DNA from: Aequorivita marisscotiae
GTDB taxonomy: Bacteria; Bacteroidota; Bacteroidia; Flavobacteriales; Flavobacteriaceae
Assembly: GCF_029814825.1 (NCBI RefSeq)
Contig: NZ_CP122379.1
Location: 434,001-498,000 of the forward strand
DNA length: 64,000 nt
Direction of reading: 5' to 3'
A program made the translations under genes and the position numbers. Below are positions 9,024-16,982 of this stretch, in pieces. Position 1 is the first letter of the stretch. Every line of letters begins with the position of its first letter. The notes beneath the pieces are model-generated. The model did not search any database. It was not told where the DNA came from and saw nothing but the letters and a program-made list of their open reading frames with translations.

Positions 9024-9797
9024 ATGAGAAAATTACTATTTACAATATTTCTATTACCTCTCTTGGTAATGAGCCAAGAAAGCGCCGAATATGTCGTATT
9101 TGAAAATGATTTGTTAACGCCAAATCCCACGCAGATAAGCCAATTCGAAAAAGGGATTGCCGCCCACAACAAAAAATATCACAACGACGGAGCCCACGGT
9201 GTTCGCGTTTATTGGATTTCCAACGGACCTCGTACCGGAAGCTATATGTGGGTTATGGGCCCATTCCTCTGGAGCTCCATGGACAACGGCCCCGCACAAA
9301 AAGAAGGACATGATGCCGATTGGCGAGACAACGTATCGCCATACCTAATGCCCGGTAGTGGCTTTGAAACTTCGTATTGGAAATTCCATGCAAACCTTTC
9401 GCGCTTCCCAAAAAACTTTACCATAAAGAACATGGCGGTAAATATCTGGGATCTTAAACGCGGCAAATATAAAGAAGCCACAGCATTGGCAAAAAAAGTG
9501 CACGACGTATACGCCGAAAAAGCGCCTAATGAAACCTTTGGTATTTATACCAACGAATTCCCCAGCACAAAAGAAGGACAAGATATGGCGGTTATTTCGT
9601 TTTTTGAAAAGTCGGCCTGGCTTGGCGAAGATCACAGCATTGCCAAAAAATATAACGAAATGAACGGTGCAGGCAGCTGGGACCAATTTCTAAAAGATTG
9701 GATGGAGGTTACTAACGGCGGTGTTACCGAAATTTGGATGTATCGTCCAGATTTAAGCGGTATAAGCGGAGATGTGAAAGCTGCCGCAAGACAATAA
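9024..9797 (+). CDS. Secreted protein of unknown function
   Basis: A 257-residue protein with a signal peptide (MRKLLFTIFLLPLLVMSQ). The mature part is rich in aromatic residues (YWISNGPRTGSYMWVMGP, then FETSYWKFHANL). It has two similar-looking halves, each with a strand pair and a helix, which would fit a dimeric alpha/beta-barrel (ABM/NIPSNAP-like) layout: 'AHNKKYHNDGAHGVRVYWIS' and 'KKVHDVYAEKAPNETFGIYT'. That assignment is only a structural guess. It sits between a tandem NTF2-like protein and a palindromic repeat. No enzymatic motif is recognised. Confidence 0.6.
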   Translation: MRKLLFTIFLLPLLVMSQESAEYVVFENDLLTPNPTQISQFEKGIAAHNKKYHNDGAHGVRVYWISNGPRTGSYMWVMGPFLWSSMDNGPAQKEGHDADWRDNVSPYLMPGSGFETSYWKFHANLSRFPKNFTIKNMAVNIWDLKRGKYKEATALAKKVHDVYAEKAPNETFGIYTNEFPSTKEGQDMAVISFFEKSAWLGEDHSIAKKYNEMNGAGSWDQFLKDWMEVTNGGVTEIWMYRPDLSGISGDVKAAARQ

Positions 9798-9800
9798 AAA

Positions 9801-9861
9801 CTTTGCGCCTCTGTGTCTTTGCGTATAATTTATTGTCTCGCAAAGACGCAAAGTCGCCAAG
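9801..9861. repeat. CTTTGCG-type dispersed palindromic element, copy 1
   Basis: A roughly 61-bp imperfect inverted repeat whose left arm (CTTTGCGCCTCTGTGTCTTT...) is mirrored by CGCAAAGACGCAAAGTCGCC. Related copies occur at 25650-25701 and, as a half-copy, at 34939-34963. It lies in the gap between two co-directional genes and could form a stem-loop in the mRNA. Confidence 0.65.
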
Positions 9862-9877
9862 AAACTAAAAACAATAT

Positions 9878-10213
9878 ATGAAAACTAACGCAACTCCGTG
9901 GAACAAGGCAGAACTGAAAGCGTACATTTTAATGCTTTGTGCAAAAGTAGATAATTTGGAAACCAATGAAGAAATAGCACTTATAAAGACTAAAACTTCA
10001 GAAGAAATATTTGCTAAAATGTACAGCGAATTTCAGAATGATAACGAAGACGAAAGCATTGAAAAAATTGAAGATGCTTTTGAGCATCATCAATATTCTG
10101 AACTGGAACTGTGCGAATTAAAGAATGAAATTCAACAACTCTTTGCGGCAGATCGTAAAATACCTATGTCTGAAAGTAATTTGGGCCGCATTTTGGAGAA
10201 TATTATTTACTAA
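9878..10213 (+). CDS. Conserved-looking small acidic protein, function unknown
   Basis: A 111-residue soluble protein without signal peptide or membrane segment. It is predicted to be almost wholly helical: AELKAYILMLCAKVDNLETN, then EEIALIKTKTSEEIFAKMYS, then an acidic stretch and a C-terminal helical segment. The layout is reminiscent of TerB-like helical bundles, but no diagnostic motif is visible and I do not assign it. The ATG follows the dispersed palindrome by 16 bp, and the RidA-like gene starts 17 bp after its stop, so it is probably co-transcribed. Confidence 0.6.
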   Translation: MKTNATPWNKAELKAYILMLCAKVDNLETNEEIALIKTKTSEEIFAKMYSEFQNDNEDESIEKIEDAFEHHQYSELELCELKNEIQQLFAADRKIPMSESNLGRILENIIY

Positions 10214-10230
10214 TAAATAAAATATCAGCC

Positions 10231-10797
10231 ATGAAAACATCAATTATAAAAATCCTGTTTCTGTTATTTGCAACCTTCGCAATGAAGGCTCAAACAGACC
10301 CGCATAGTACTGCAGATGCCGCAATAACAGGCATAGCTTCAACAGAGATAAACACAACAACTTTTAATGCGAAAAAAACTTCGGTTACAACAAATTCAAA
10401 GGCAAAAGAATCACCCGAATATTTTCACCTACGGCCACAGATTGAAAAAGCATACGGCTATTCACATGCAGTAAAGATTGGCAATACCATAAAAATCTCT
10501 GGTGCCGTGAGTATGGACGATAAAGGCAATCCTACCGCTGTTGGCGATTTAGGGCAACAAATGAAAAACTGCTATTCAGATTTGGAAAAAGTACTAGCGC
10601 ATTTCGGATGCACCTTTGACGATGTGGTTGTAGAAAATGTTTTCACCACTAATATGCCCAAATTTTTAGAATTGTCGGGTTACAGGGCTGAAATCTATAA
10701 AAAGCAATTTCCAACAGGTACTTGGCTTGGCGTAAAGGAATTGGCTATTCCCGAATTTATGATAGAGATAGAATTGGAAGTACATAAACCTCAATAA
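10231..10797 (+). CDS. Exported RidA/YjgF-family protein
   Basis: A 188-residue protein with a signal peptide (MKTSIIKILFLLFATFAMKA) and a 45-residue linker, then a RidA/YER057c/UK114 domain at about 67-187. Family landmarks are YSHAVKIGNTIKISGAVSMD, then QMKNCYSDLEKVLAHFGCTF, then TWLGVKELAIPEFMIEIELE. Canonical RidA deaminases carry an active-site arginine just before the V-x-x-LP motif. Here the equivalent position in FPTGTWLGVKELAIP is not arginine, so imine deaminase activity is doubtful. Export is also unusual for this family. It is 17 bp after the small acidic protein gene and 11 bp before the cupin/SnoaL gene. Confidence 0.85.
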   Translation: MKTSIIKILFLLFATFAMKAQTDPHSTADAAITGIASTEINTTTFNAKKTSVTTNSKAKESPEYFHLRPQIEKAYGYSHAVKIGNTIKISGAVSMDDKGNPTAVGDLGQQMKNCYSDLEKVLAHFGCTFDDVVVENVFTTNMPKFLELSGYRAEIYKKQFPTGTWLGVKELAIPEFMIEIELEVHKPQ

Positions 10798-10808
10798 AAC
10801 ACAACATT

Positions 10809-11666
10809 ATGAAAACTCTTAAAAACTTTACGTTATTAATCACTGCCATTTTTATTACGACGGCTTCTTTTGGTCAAAAAAAATTAGATGCAAATACCTT
10901 CGCCTATAATACGGGAAATCCTGCCGATTGGCCTGCCGAACTGGATGCTGTTATAGCCGCCCCAAAAAACCATAAAATTTTATTGGAAAACGATAAAGTT
11001 AGGGTTTTGGAGGTAACACTACTTCCTGGCGAAAAAGAACCGCTGCACCATCATCAATGGCCAAGTACGCTTTATATAATTAGTGCAGGCGATTTTATAG
11101 ATTATGACAGCGAAGGCAATATGATTCTCGATTCCCGAAAATTCCCGGAACAACCGACTTATCCATTAACCATTTTCAAAAATCCGGAAGCACCACATCA
11201 AGCTGAAAACTTGAGCAAAACAGAGACCATCAAGCTTATTCGCGTTGAGATGAAAAATGGAAATACGGCTCAAAATATAGCCGCTGTGGATGGCCTTTAC
11301 AAAGCCTTTGCAGCTGGCGATATTCCAACCGTCCTCGCCGGTATGGATCCAAAAATAGTTTGGAACGAAGCCGAAAGCAATTCACTTGCAGATGGCAATC
11401 CATACATTGGCCCGGAGGCGGTGTTAAATGGCGTTTTCAAAAGACTTGGAGAGGAGCACGAATATTTCAAATTGGCTGACATACAGCTTCACGGTATGGA
11501 CAATAACCAAGTGCTGGCAACGCTTCGCTACGAGGCCAAAGTAAAGAAAACCGGAAAAACCTATAATGCTCAGGTAGCCCATCTCTGGACGCTTAAGAAT
11601 GGCAAGGTAGTAACCTTTCAGCAGTTTTTGGATACCGAGAAAGTGGCCGAGGCGATGGAAAAATAA
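10809..11666 (+). CDS. Exported cupin / SnoaL-like fusion protein
   Basis: A 285-residue exported protein (signal peptide MKTLKNFTLLITAIFITTAS). The N-terminal half (about 30-140) is cupin-like: VRVLEVTLLPGEKEPLHHHQ contains the histidine cluster, and PHQAENLSKTETIKLIRVEM supplies the second motif. The C-terminal half (about 155-282) is a SnoaL-like domain: LYKAFAAGDIPTVLAGMDPK, then WNEAESN, then HLWTLKNGKVVTFQQFLDT. The fusion of a small metal-binding barrel and an NTF2-like fold is notable. It lies only 11 bp after the RidA-like gene and is probably the last gene of the operon, being followed by a palindromic structure. Confidence 0.8.
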   Translation: MKTLKNFTLLITAIFITTASFGQKKLDANTFAYNTGNPADWPAELDAVIAAPKNHKILLENDKVRVLEVTLLPGEKEPLHHHQWPSTLYIISAGDFIDYDSEGNMILDSRKFPEQPTYPLTIFKNPEAPHQAENLSKTETIKLIRVEMKNGNTAQNIAAVDGLYKAFAAGDIPTVLAGMDPKIVWNEAESNSLADGNPYIGPEAVLNGVFKRLGEEHEYFKLADIQLHGMDNNQVLATLRYEAKVKKTGKTYNAQVAHLWTLKNGKVVTFQQFLDTEKVAEAMEK

Positions 11667-11693
11667 ATTTTTCAAAGACGACGGAGCGGCTGA

Positions 11694-11733
11694 CCTGCCT
11701 GCCCTCCTCCGGCGGGTAAACCGATCAGGCAGG
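11694..11733. repeat. Palindromic element CCTGCCTG...CAGGCAGG
   Basis: Perfect 8-bp inverted arms CCTGCCTG (11694-11701) and CAGGCAGG (11726-11733) flank a G+C-rich loop containing CCTCCTCCGGCGGG. It lies 28 bp after the cupin/SnoaL gene. There is no T-run, so it looks like a dispersed repeat or mRNA-end structure more than a classical terminator. Confidence 0.55.
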
Positions 11734-11852
11734 AAACCGAAAAAAGTAGGCAGTAACAATTTAAATCAAACAAAATTCAGGAAGAAAAGGCAGTTTCCCC
11801 ATGTCACCCATAAAAAAGGAAGATTTTAATCTTTCCATTAAAACCTAGAATC

Positions 11853-13217
11853 ATGGCGAACGAAACTACTATCAGAAAAAAAAGATTGGGCAGGATCTTG
11901 ACCGACAATGCCTTAACCAGGTATATTACCTTTTCGGCACTTTATATTGCCCAGGGAATTCCCGAAGGCATTACCTTTTTTGCAATTCCCGCTTGGTTGG
12001 CCATGAACGGCAAGTCGGCTATGGAAATCGCAGCATATGTGGGGGTTGTTGGGATTCCGTGGAGCTTTAAAATTGTGATTGCGCCTTTGATCGATCGTTT
12101 CACCCTGTTGGCAATGGGCAGAAAAAGACCGTGGGTGATCTTTGGGCAGCTTGGTTTAATCATTAGTTTTTTATGTATCGGGTTGGTTCCCGATCCGTTG
12201 ACCAATCTTTCCGCCTTAATGGTTGCGGGTTTTTTCATCAGTTTTTTTGGCGCATTTCAAGACGTGGCAACCGATGGCATGGCCGTTGATGTAATTCCCG
12301 GGAACGAACAGGCCCGGGCCAATGGCCTTATGTGGGGGGCCAAAACCATTGGCATTTCGGCGTCATTGCTTATGGGCACTTGGCTTATCAATACCTTTGG
12401 TTTCCCTACGGCTATCTCTTCCCTTTCCATTGCGGTGGCAACCATTATGCTTTTCCCGATTTACTTTAAGGAACGGCCGGGCGAAAAGACAATGCCCTGG
12501 ACAGCCGGGGCAGTTTCCCCAGATTCGAAGCAGACACAATTGCGAAGCTGGAAGCACATTTTTAAATGCCTTTACAAGGTTCTTCGGTTAAAATCGAGCT
12601 TGGTATTTGGCCTTGGGGTTTTTGCCGTGGGTTTAATGTTCGGACTTATTGACACGCTGCTGCCTATTTTCAGCATTCAGGAATTGGGGTGGACAAATTC
12701 GTATTTTTCAAATGTATTTTCCATTACAACGGTAATTGGAGGTTTTTTGGGCATGTTCATCGGGGGCTATCTGGTGGACTATTTTGGAAAAATCAAAATG
12801 CTTTCGGTGTATTTATTTTTCTTGACCCTACTTATAGCCGTATTTGCATCCCTGTCCAATCTATGGGGAAATAATTTAATTGTTTACGCCTTTATCCTTT
12901 CCTATTACACACTATACACATTTTTGTGCATTGCGGTGTTCGCATCGGCGATGCACCTTTGCTGGAAAACTGTTGCCGCGACCCAATTTACCCTTTATAT
13001 GGCACTTTCCAATATGGGGCGCGCTGCCGGAGCTGCAATGCTCGGGGTTTTGAAAACAAATTTTACTTGGGAAATCGTCTTTTTCATTATAGCCGCTATG
13101 CCCGTGATTATGATAATCCTTATTCAACTTATAAACTTTAAGAAACACCGGGTTACCGTGGATAGCTTTGTTATTTTGAAACAAACGGTCGTGGCGCCAC
13201 CTGTATTAAAAGATTAA
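11853..13217 (+). CDS. Major facilitator superfamily transporter (AmpG/PAT-like)
   Basis: A 454-residue, 12-segment membrane protein. The N-terminal YIAQGIPEGITFFAIPAWLA and the central FGAFQDVATDGMAVDVIP are hallmarks of the AmpG/PAT branch, which includes muropeptide and acetyl-CoA permeases. The loop MGRKRPWVIFGQ matches the MFS G-x-x-x-R/K-R-P pattern between segments 2 and 3. The true substrate is not deducible, because PAT-like proteins in Bacteroidota are found with many pathways. Codon use is distinctly more G+C-rich than neighbours (for example the 12301-12360 line is about 60% G+C against about 35% in the following gene), which suggests a different origin. It follows a palindrome, 186 bp after the cupin gene. 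Confidence 0.85.
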   Translation: MANETTIRKKRLGRILTDNALTRYITFSALYIAQGIPEGITFFAIPAWLAMNGKSAMEIAAYVGVVGIPWSFKIVIAPLIDRFTLLAMGRKRPWVIFGQLGLIISFLCIGLVPDPLTNLSALMVAGFFISFFGAFQDVATDGMAVDVIPGNEQARANGLMWGAKTIGISASLLMGTWLINTFGFPTAISSLSIAVATIMLFPIYFKERPGEKTMPWTAGAVSPDSKQTQLRSWKHIFKCLYKVLRLKSSLVFGLGVFAVGLMFGLIDTLLPIFSIQELGWTNSYFSNVFSITTVIGGFLGMFIGGYLVDYFGKIKMLSVYLFFLTLLIAVFASLSNLWGNNLIVYAFILSYYTLYTFLCIAVFASAMHLCWKTVAATQFTLYMALSNMGRAAGAAMLGVLKTNFTWEIVFFIIAAMPVIMIILIQLINFKKHRVTVDSFVILKQTVVAPPVLKD

Positions 13218-13298
13218 TAATAAAATGAAAAATCCTTGTCAGTAATCTGTTTCGGGTATTTAAAGCAAATGAAAACAACTAACCTAAAATCAACAATA

Positions 13299-14105
13299 AT
13301 GAAAAATTTCAAGCAAATTTATACTTCAGCTGTCCTACTATTTTTTGCCGGCAATAGTTTTTTAATGGCACAAAATAATACGGGCGATAACGAATTAACC
13401 TTTAAATCGCCCTCTTATATAGCGTCAGCAATATTTAACTGGCCGCAATTAGATGCTGACAGCAAAGGATATAATAATTTAGATTTCTTTCTTACCATAG
13501 AAAAAGAAGCCCCCAATTTCTATTGGGCACAGCAATTCTCTTTTAAAAATGGTAAAACAGGATATATGGGCCTTCAAAATTCGGCTTTGTATAAAGGTGA
13601 GAAAACAAAAATTGCCATTTTCTCGATTTGGGAAGCAAAAACTGTCGAAAGTCCAAATGGTTTTACCGAAGCCTTTGGGCATGAAGGTTTTGGGTATTCT
13701 TGCAGGATAAAATACAACTGGCAGGAAGGACGTAAATACCGCATAAGGGTTTGGGAACTTGGCAAGGCAGAAGCACCAAATAGCGGAACTTGGTGGGGAT
13801 CTTGGGTTATGGATATGGAAACTGGAAAAGAGGAATTTATAGGAAAAATCTTGGTTCCGGATACTTGGGAATGGCTTAATGCTACATCCTACAATTTTAC
13901 TGAATATTGGGGCTCACAAGATGGCAATAGACATCCATGTAGTAGTATTGGGTATACAAAAACCATTTATGATTTTCCAACCATGGCCAACGGAGCTGTA
14001 AAACCTACCAAAGCAATCTTTGAAAGAAATGACGAATGTGCATCACTTACAACAACGGGACAAATTGGGCCAAATACTTATATAGTAGAAGCAGGAAGCC
14101 AATAA
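13299..14105 (+). CDS. Secreted DUF3472-like protein
   Basis: A 268-residue exported protein from the ATG at 13299, giving the signal peptide MKNFKQIYTSAVLLFFAGNS. The reading frame extends 21 codons upstream, but that extension carries no export signal. The mature part is aromatic and strand-rich: FNWPQLDADSKGYNNLDFFL, then NFYWAQQFSFKNGKTGYMGL, then GYSCRIKYNWQEGRKYRIRV. These match the DUF3472 family, whose function is uncharacterised but which resembles carbohydrate-binding/hydrolase accessory folds. It follows the transporter gene and may share its transcript. Function is not assigned. Confidence 0.7.
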   Translation: MKNFKQIYTSAVLLFFAGNSFLMAQNNTGDNELTFKSPSYIASAIFNWPQLDADSKGYNNLDFFLTIEKEAPNFYWAQQFSFKNGKTGYMGLQNSALYKGEKTKIAIFSIWEAKTVESPNGFTEAFGHEGFGYSCRIKYNWQEGRKYRIRVWELGKAEAPNSGTWWGSWVMDMETGKEEFIGKILVPDTWEWLNATSYNFTEYWGSQDGNRHPCSSIGYTKTIYDFPTMANGAVKPTKAIFERNDECASLTTTGQIGPNTYIVEAGSQ

Positions 14106-14302
14106 ATTCTGAAAAGTCATATCAACAATCAATCATCAAGTTACCCAATATCTCCACCAAATTGCAGGTTTTGGAAGTTCCAGAAAAATCCAATCAACTT
14201 AAATAATGTTCAAAATTAATAACTAACGGAATATATTTTGAAGTTGCAAGCAAAACTGCTTTTACTGTATCTTTATAGCCTGAATAAAATCTTCAGAAAA
14301 AT

Positions 14303-14950
14303 ATGGATATAGCACAAATTTTTAAGAACAATCAAACCTGGGTGAGTGAAAAATTAGGCAACGATCCCGACTATTTCAAGAACCTAGCCAACGGGCAAAA
14401 CCCAGATATTCTCTATATAGGTTGTAGCGACAGCCGCGTAACTGCAGAGGAAGTTATGGGGGTAAAACCGGGAGATGTTTTTGTAATGCGGAACATTTCA
14501 AATATGGTTTCCAACTTAGATTTAAGCGCGATGAGCGTTATAGATTATGCCGTTGATGTTCTAAAAGTAAAACATATTGTTATTTGCGGCCATTACGGTT
14601 GTGGCGGGGTTAAAGCTGCTATGCAATCTAAAGATTTGGGGATTTTAAATCCTTGGCTGCGTAATATACGAGATGTGTATCGCCTGCATCGCGATGAGTT
14701 AAATGGTATTGCAGATGAAGAGGAAAAATACAAAAGATTGGTAGAGCTTAACGTACAGGAGCAGTGCGTAAATGTTATAAAAACTGCCGATGTTCAGATT
14801 GGCGTGCGTCAAGGACGTTTAACCGTTCACGGGTGGGTGATGGATATGGCTAGCGGTAAACTGATAGATTTAAAAATAGATTTTGAAAAAGTCCTCGAAG
14901 GAATTATGGAAATTTATCACTTAGATAAAGATGAAATAGAATCTAAATAA
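14303..14950 (+). CDS. Beta-class carbonic anhydrase
   Basis: A 215-residue beta-carbonic anhydrase that interconverts CO2 and bicarbonate. Zinc ligands are C41, H97 and C100, and the D43-R45 dyad is in GCSDSRVTAEEV; the second motif is CGHYGCGGVKAAM. The family length (about 210-220) matches. It has no signal peptide and acts in the cytoplasm. It is separated from the DUF3472 gene by 197 bp with no obvious structure, and is followed at once by a strong terminator, so it is probably a single-gene unit. Confidence 0.96.
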   Translation: MDIAQIFKNNQTWVSEKLGNDPDYFKNLANGQNPDILYIGCSDSRVTAEEVMGVKPGDVFVMRNISNMVSNLDLSAMSVIDYAVDVLKVKHIVICGHYGCGGVKAAMQSKDLGILNPWLRNIRDVYRLHRDELNGIADEEEKYKRLVELNVQEQCVNVIKTADVQIGVRQGRLTVHGWVMDMASGKLIDLKIDFEKVLEGIMEIYHLDKDEIESK

Positions 14951-14954
14951 AAAC

Positions 14955-14987
14955 AGCCGCTTCACCAAAATGGAGCGGCTATTTTTT
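14955..14987 (+). terminator. Rho-independent terminator after carbonic anhydrase
   Basis: AGCCGCT (14955-14961) pairs with AGCGGCT (14974-14980). An inner CCA/TGG extends the stem, and ATTTTTT follows. It lies 5 bp after the stop codon. Confidence 0.88.
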
Positions 14988-15040
14988 CTGCTTAGATTAT
15001 TCAAACAACAATTTAACTTAAGGTTTAAAAAAGTAGTGTT

Positions 15041-15619
15041 TTATCGCTTTAAAACTTTAAAAGTTGACTGCATATCTCCCGAAGTTGCATTTATAAAATA
15101 CATTCCACTCTCTAATTTAGATAGATCAATTTCTGTAATGTTTCCATTGGCAGCCCCTTGTGCAACCAATTTACCCAATACATTGTGAATTTTGTAACTA
15201 TCTAGTTTGTAAAGGGAAGCCACGGTTAACTTATTGGTTACGGGATTGGGATAAAATGAAATATTCATTTTAAATTTTTCTTCAATTGAAGCAATATTAT
15301 CTACCGTAATAGTTCCTTCCATATTTGAATGTACATCGCATTCGTAGTCATTTACACCTATTTCAGTAAAAGTGTACGAAAATTGCGTACCGCTACCCGT
15401 TAGTATTCCACTGTCAAAACTCTCCTGGCTTCCAGAATCGCTTGTTACCGAATGTGGAACCTCGTCTGTCCACGTCCACCGTACAGTATCTCCCGGTTCA
15501 ATGGTGATGCTGGCATCCCCATTCGGAATTCCAACATACCAGTCTAGATCAAAAGTTGTTTGTGCACTAGCCAATGTAGCTATTAGTGCCATTGTAAAAA
15601 ATAGTTTAAATTTTATCAT
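15041..15619 (-). CDS. Cupredoxin with type IX secretion C-terminal sorting domain
   Basis: A 192-residue secreted protein, starting at the ATG at 15617-15619 so that the signal peptide MIKFKLFFTMALIATLASAQ is complete; an upstream in-frame ATG at 15674-15676 would add 19 residues. The mature domain (about 21-108) is plastocyanin-like, with type 1 copper ligands H56 in VPHSVT and C94, H97, M100 in YECDVHSNMEG. The C-terminal part (about 117-192) is a T9SS sorting domain: ISFYPNPVTNKLTV, then GMYFINATSGDMQSTFKVLK. So it should be exported through the type IX system to the cell surface or medium and carry a redox copper site. It lies downstream of the cytochrome/YceI group. Confidence 0.88.
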   Translation of the reverse strand: MIKFKLFFTMALIATLASAQTTFDLDWYVGIPNGDASITIEPGDTVRWTWTDEVPHSVTSDSGSQESFDSGILTGSGTQFSYTFTEIGVNDYECDVHSNMEGTITVDNIASIEEKFKMNISFYPNPVTNKLTVASLYKLDSYKIHNVLGKLVAQGAANGNITEIDLSKLESGMYFINATSGDMQSTFKVLKR

Positions 15620-15699
15620 AATGTTTAATTTTAGGTTAATAAAAAATTTTACTACTTTATGTACTTTAAGTTTCATTTAAAAAAGGAATGAAATATTCT

Positions 15700-16584
15700 T
15701 TAAAAAACACGACTAATATTAAAGCCGAAAAAGAAATTACCATCTACCCAATCACCTTGTCCCTGCACAATAAATCCTTCTTCAAACATGGCTTGAGCAT
15801 TTGTGAAATGCATTTGAAACACGTGACCACCCGTTTCAATATCTACTCCCACCGAAAGTGGATTTCTATAACTGGAATTATCATTTCGGTTTAAATGAAT
15901 TCCATAATCTGCGTTGATACTCACTCGAGTTGAAATTTTATATCGCCCTCCCACACCCAGTGCGAATTGATTGGAATTTTCGTCATAATTCACCGTGGTC
16001 CCATTTGGCAATACCTCACGACTACGCGTTGCTAAATTTTCATGGATATATGTTGGGGCGAGCAATACTGAAAATGATTCACTAAATTTTTTCGACAGCA
16101 ACAATTGCGAAGTGTATGTAAGCCTGTCTTCAAATTCCAGATTTGTATATTGGTCTTTTTCCAACGAGGTATTTACTGTAACCAAATTATAACCTACTAC
16201 GGTCAACGGAAAGCCGTCCCGCTTTTGAGGAATTAAACGGTATTTAATATGCGCTCCATATTTTTGTTGAAAAGAACTTCGTGCAATCCCTACATTCAAC
16301 CAATTAGTAAAACCGTAAATAAATTTTAGTTGGGTGACTGCATTGTCCAATCCAAAAAAATCTTTAATTCCGTTTTTCACTGACCCAAAACGGTGCGCCA
16401 CTACAAAATAGAAATCGTTTTTGTCGGCAAGCTTTGTGGTTTCAAAGTTTACTACTTTTAAACCTTTAAAGGCTGCGGTCACGGTTTTATCTACTTCCAC
16501 TTCGCTTTCTAGATCATCTAATAAGTCATCCTGAGCGAAAAGTCCAAAGGGAAGAAAGCATATTAAGAGTGCTATATTTTTCAT
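15700..16584 (-). CDS. DUF5777 family outer-membrane beta-barrel protein
   Basis: A 294-residue protein with signal peptide MKNIALLICFLPFGLFAQ, then an acidic DDLLDDLESEVEVD segment and alternating strand patterns ending in aromatic FNISRVF, typical of an outer-membrane barrel. The run FYFVVAHRFGSVKNGIKDFF, then LDNAVTQLKFIYGFTNWLNV, is characteristic of DUF5777, a Bacteroidota family of unknown role. Two adjacent ATG codons (16587 and 16584) are possible. It ends the four-gene minus-strand set (cytochrome, YceI, OB-fold, DUF5777), with only 7 bp between it and the OB-fold gene. Confidence 0.78.
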   Translation of the reverse strand: MKNIALLICFLPFGLFAQDDLLDDLESEVEVDKTVTAAFKGLKVVNFETTKLADKNDFYFVVAHRFGSVKNGIKDFFGLDNAVTQLKFIYGFTNWLNVGIARSSFQQKYGAHIKYRLIPQKRDGFPLTVVGYNLVTVNTSLEKDQYTNLEFEDRLTYTSQLLLSKKFSESFSVLLAPTYIHENLATRSREVLPNGTTVNYDENSNQFALGVGGRYKISTRVSINADYGIHLNRNDNSSYRNPLSVGVDIETGGHVFQMHFTNAQAMFEEGFIVQGQGDWVDGNFFFGFNISRVF

Positions 16585-16591
16585 CATGGTT

Positions 16592-16969
16592 CTATTTTAT
16601 CACTGTGCTTTGATCCAGCTTTACAATTTCAAATAACTCGTCATACCCTATACATCTGCCTTTAATTTTCACTTTATCCTTTACGTTAACTTCTGTGCTC
16701 AAGGCGTCAAAACTGGCATAAACGCTTTCATCTAGGGTGATGGCGTTTCCTTCTATGTTGGTTATAACTCCCGTTACGGTTATGGTTTTATTCAGCAGGT
16801 CCTCAGCATTATTTGTTTTAAAACGTTCCAATAAATACGGCGCAGTAATCTCTAGCTGTGAAGTTTCAGTTTTTATATTTCTATGGTCTTGGTATATATA
16901 GTTATAGCCAAAATAGCCTACTATCGCTAGTAGTAAAAGGGCGATTAAAAATATTCTTTGCTTGCTCAT
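16592..16969 (-). CDS. OB-fold (tRNA_anti-like) membrane-anchored protein
   Basis: A 125-residue protein with a single N-terminal membrane segment (RIFLIALLLLAIVGYFGYNY) and a C-terminal OB-fold-like domain: LLNKTITVTGVITNIEGNAI, then KDKVKIKGRCIGYDELFEIV. This matches the tRNA_anti-like family, whose name reflects fold only. The start is the ATG at 16967-16969; an upstream TTG extension overlaps the YceI gene and is not favoured. It lies between YceI and DUF5777 genes and is probably in one operon with them. The role is unknown; the domain would face the periplasm. Confidence 0.75.
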   Translation of the reverse strand: MSKQRIFLIALLLLAIVGYFGYNYIYQDHRNIKTETSQLEITAPYLLERFKTNNAEDLLNKTITVTGVITNIEGNAITLDESVYASFDALSTEVNVKDKVKIKGRCIGYDELFEIVKLDQSTVIK

Positions 16970-16982
16970 CGGTTCTATTTTT

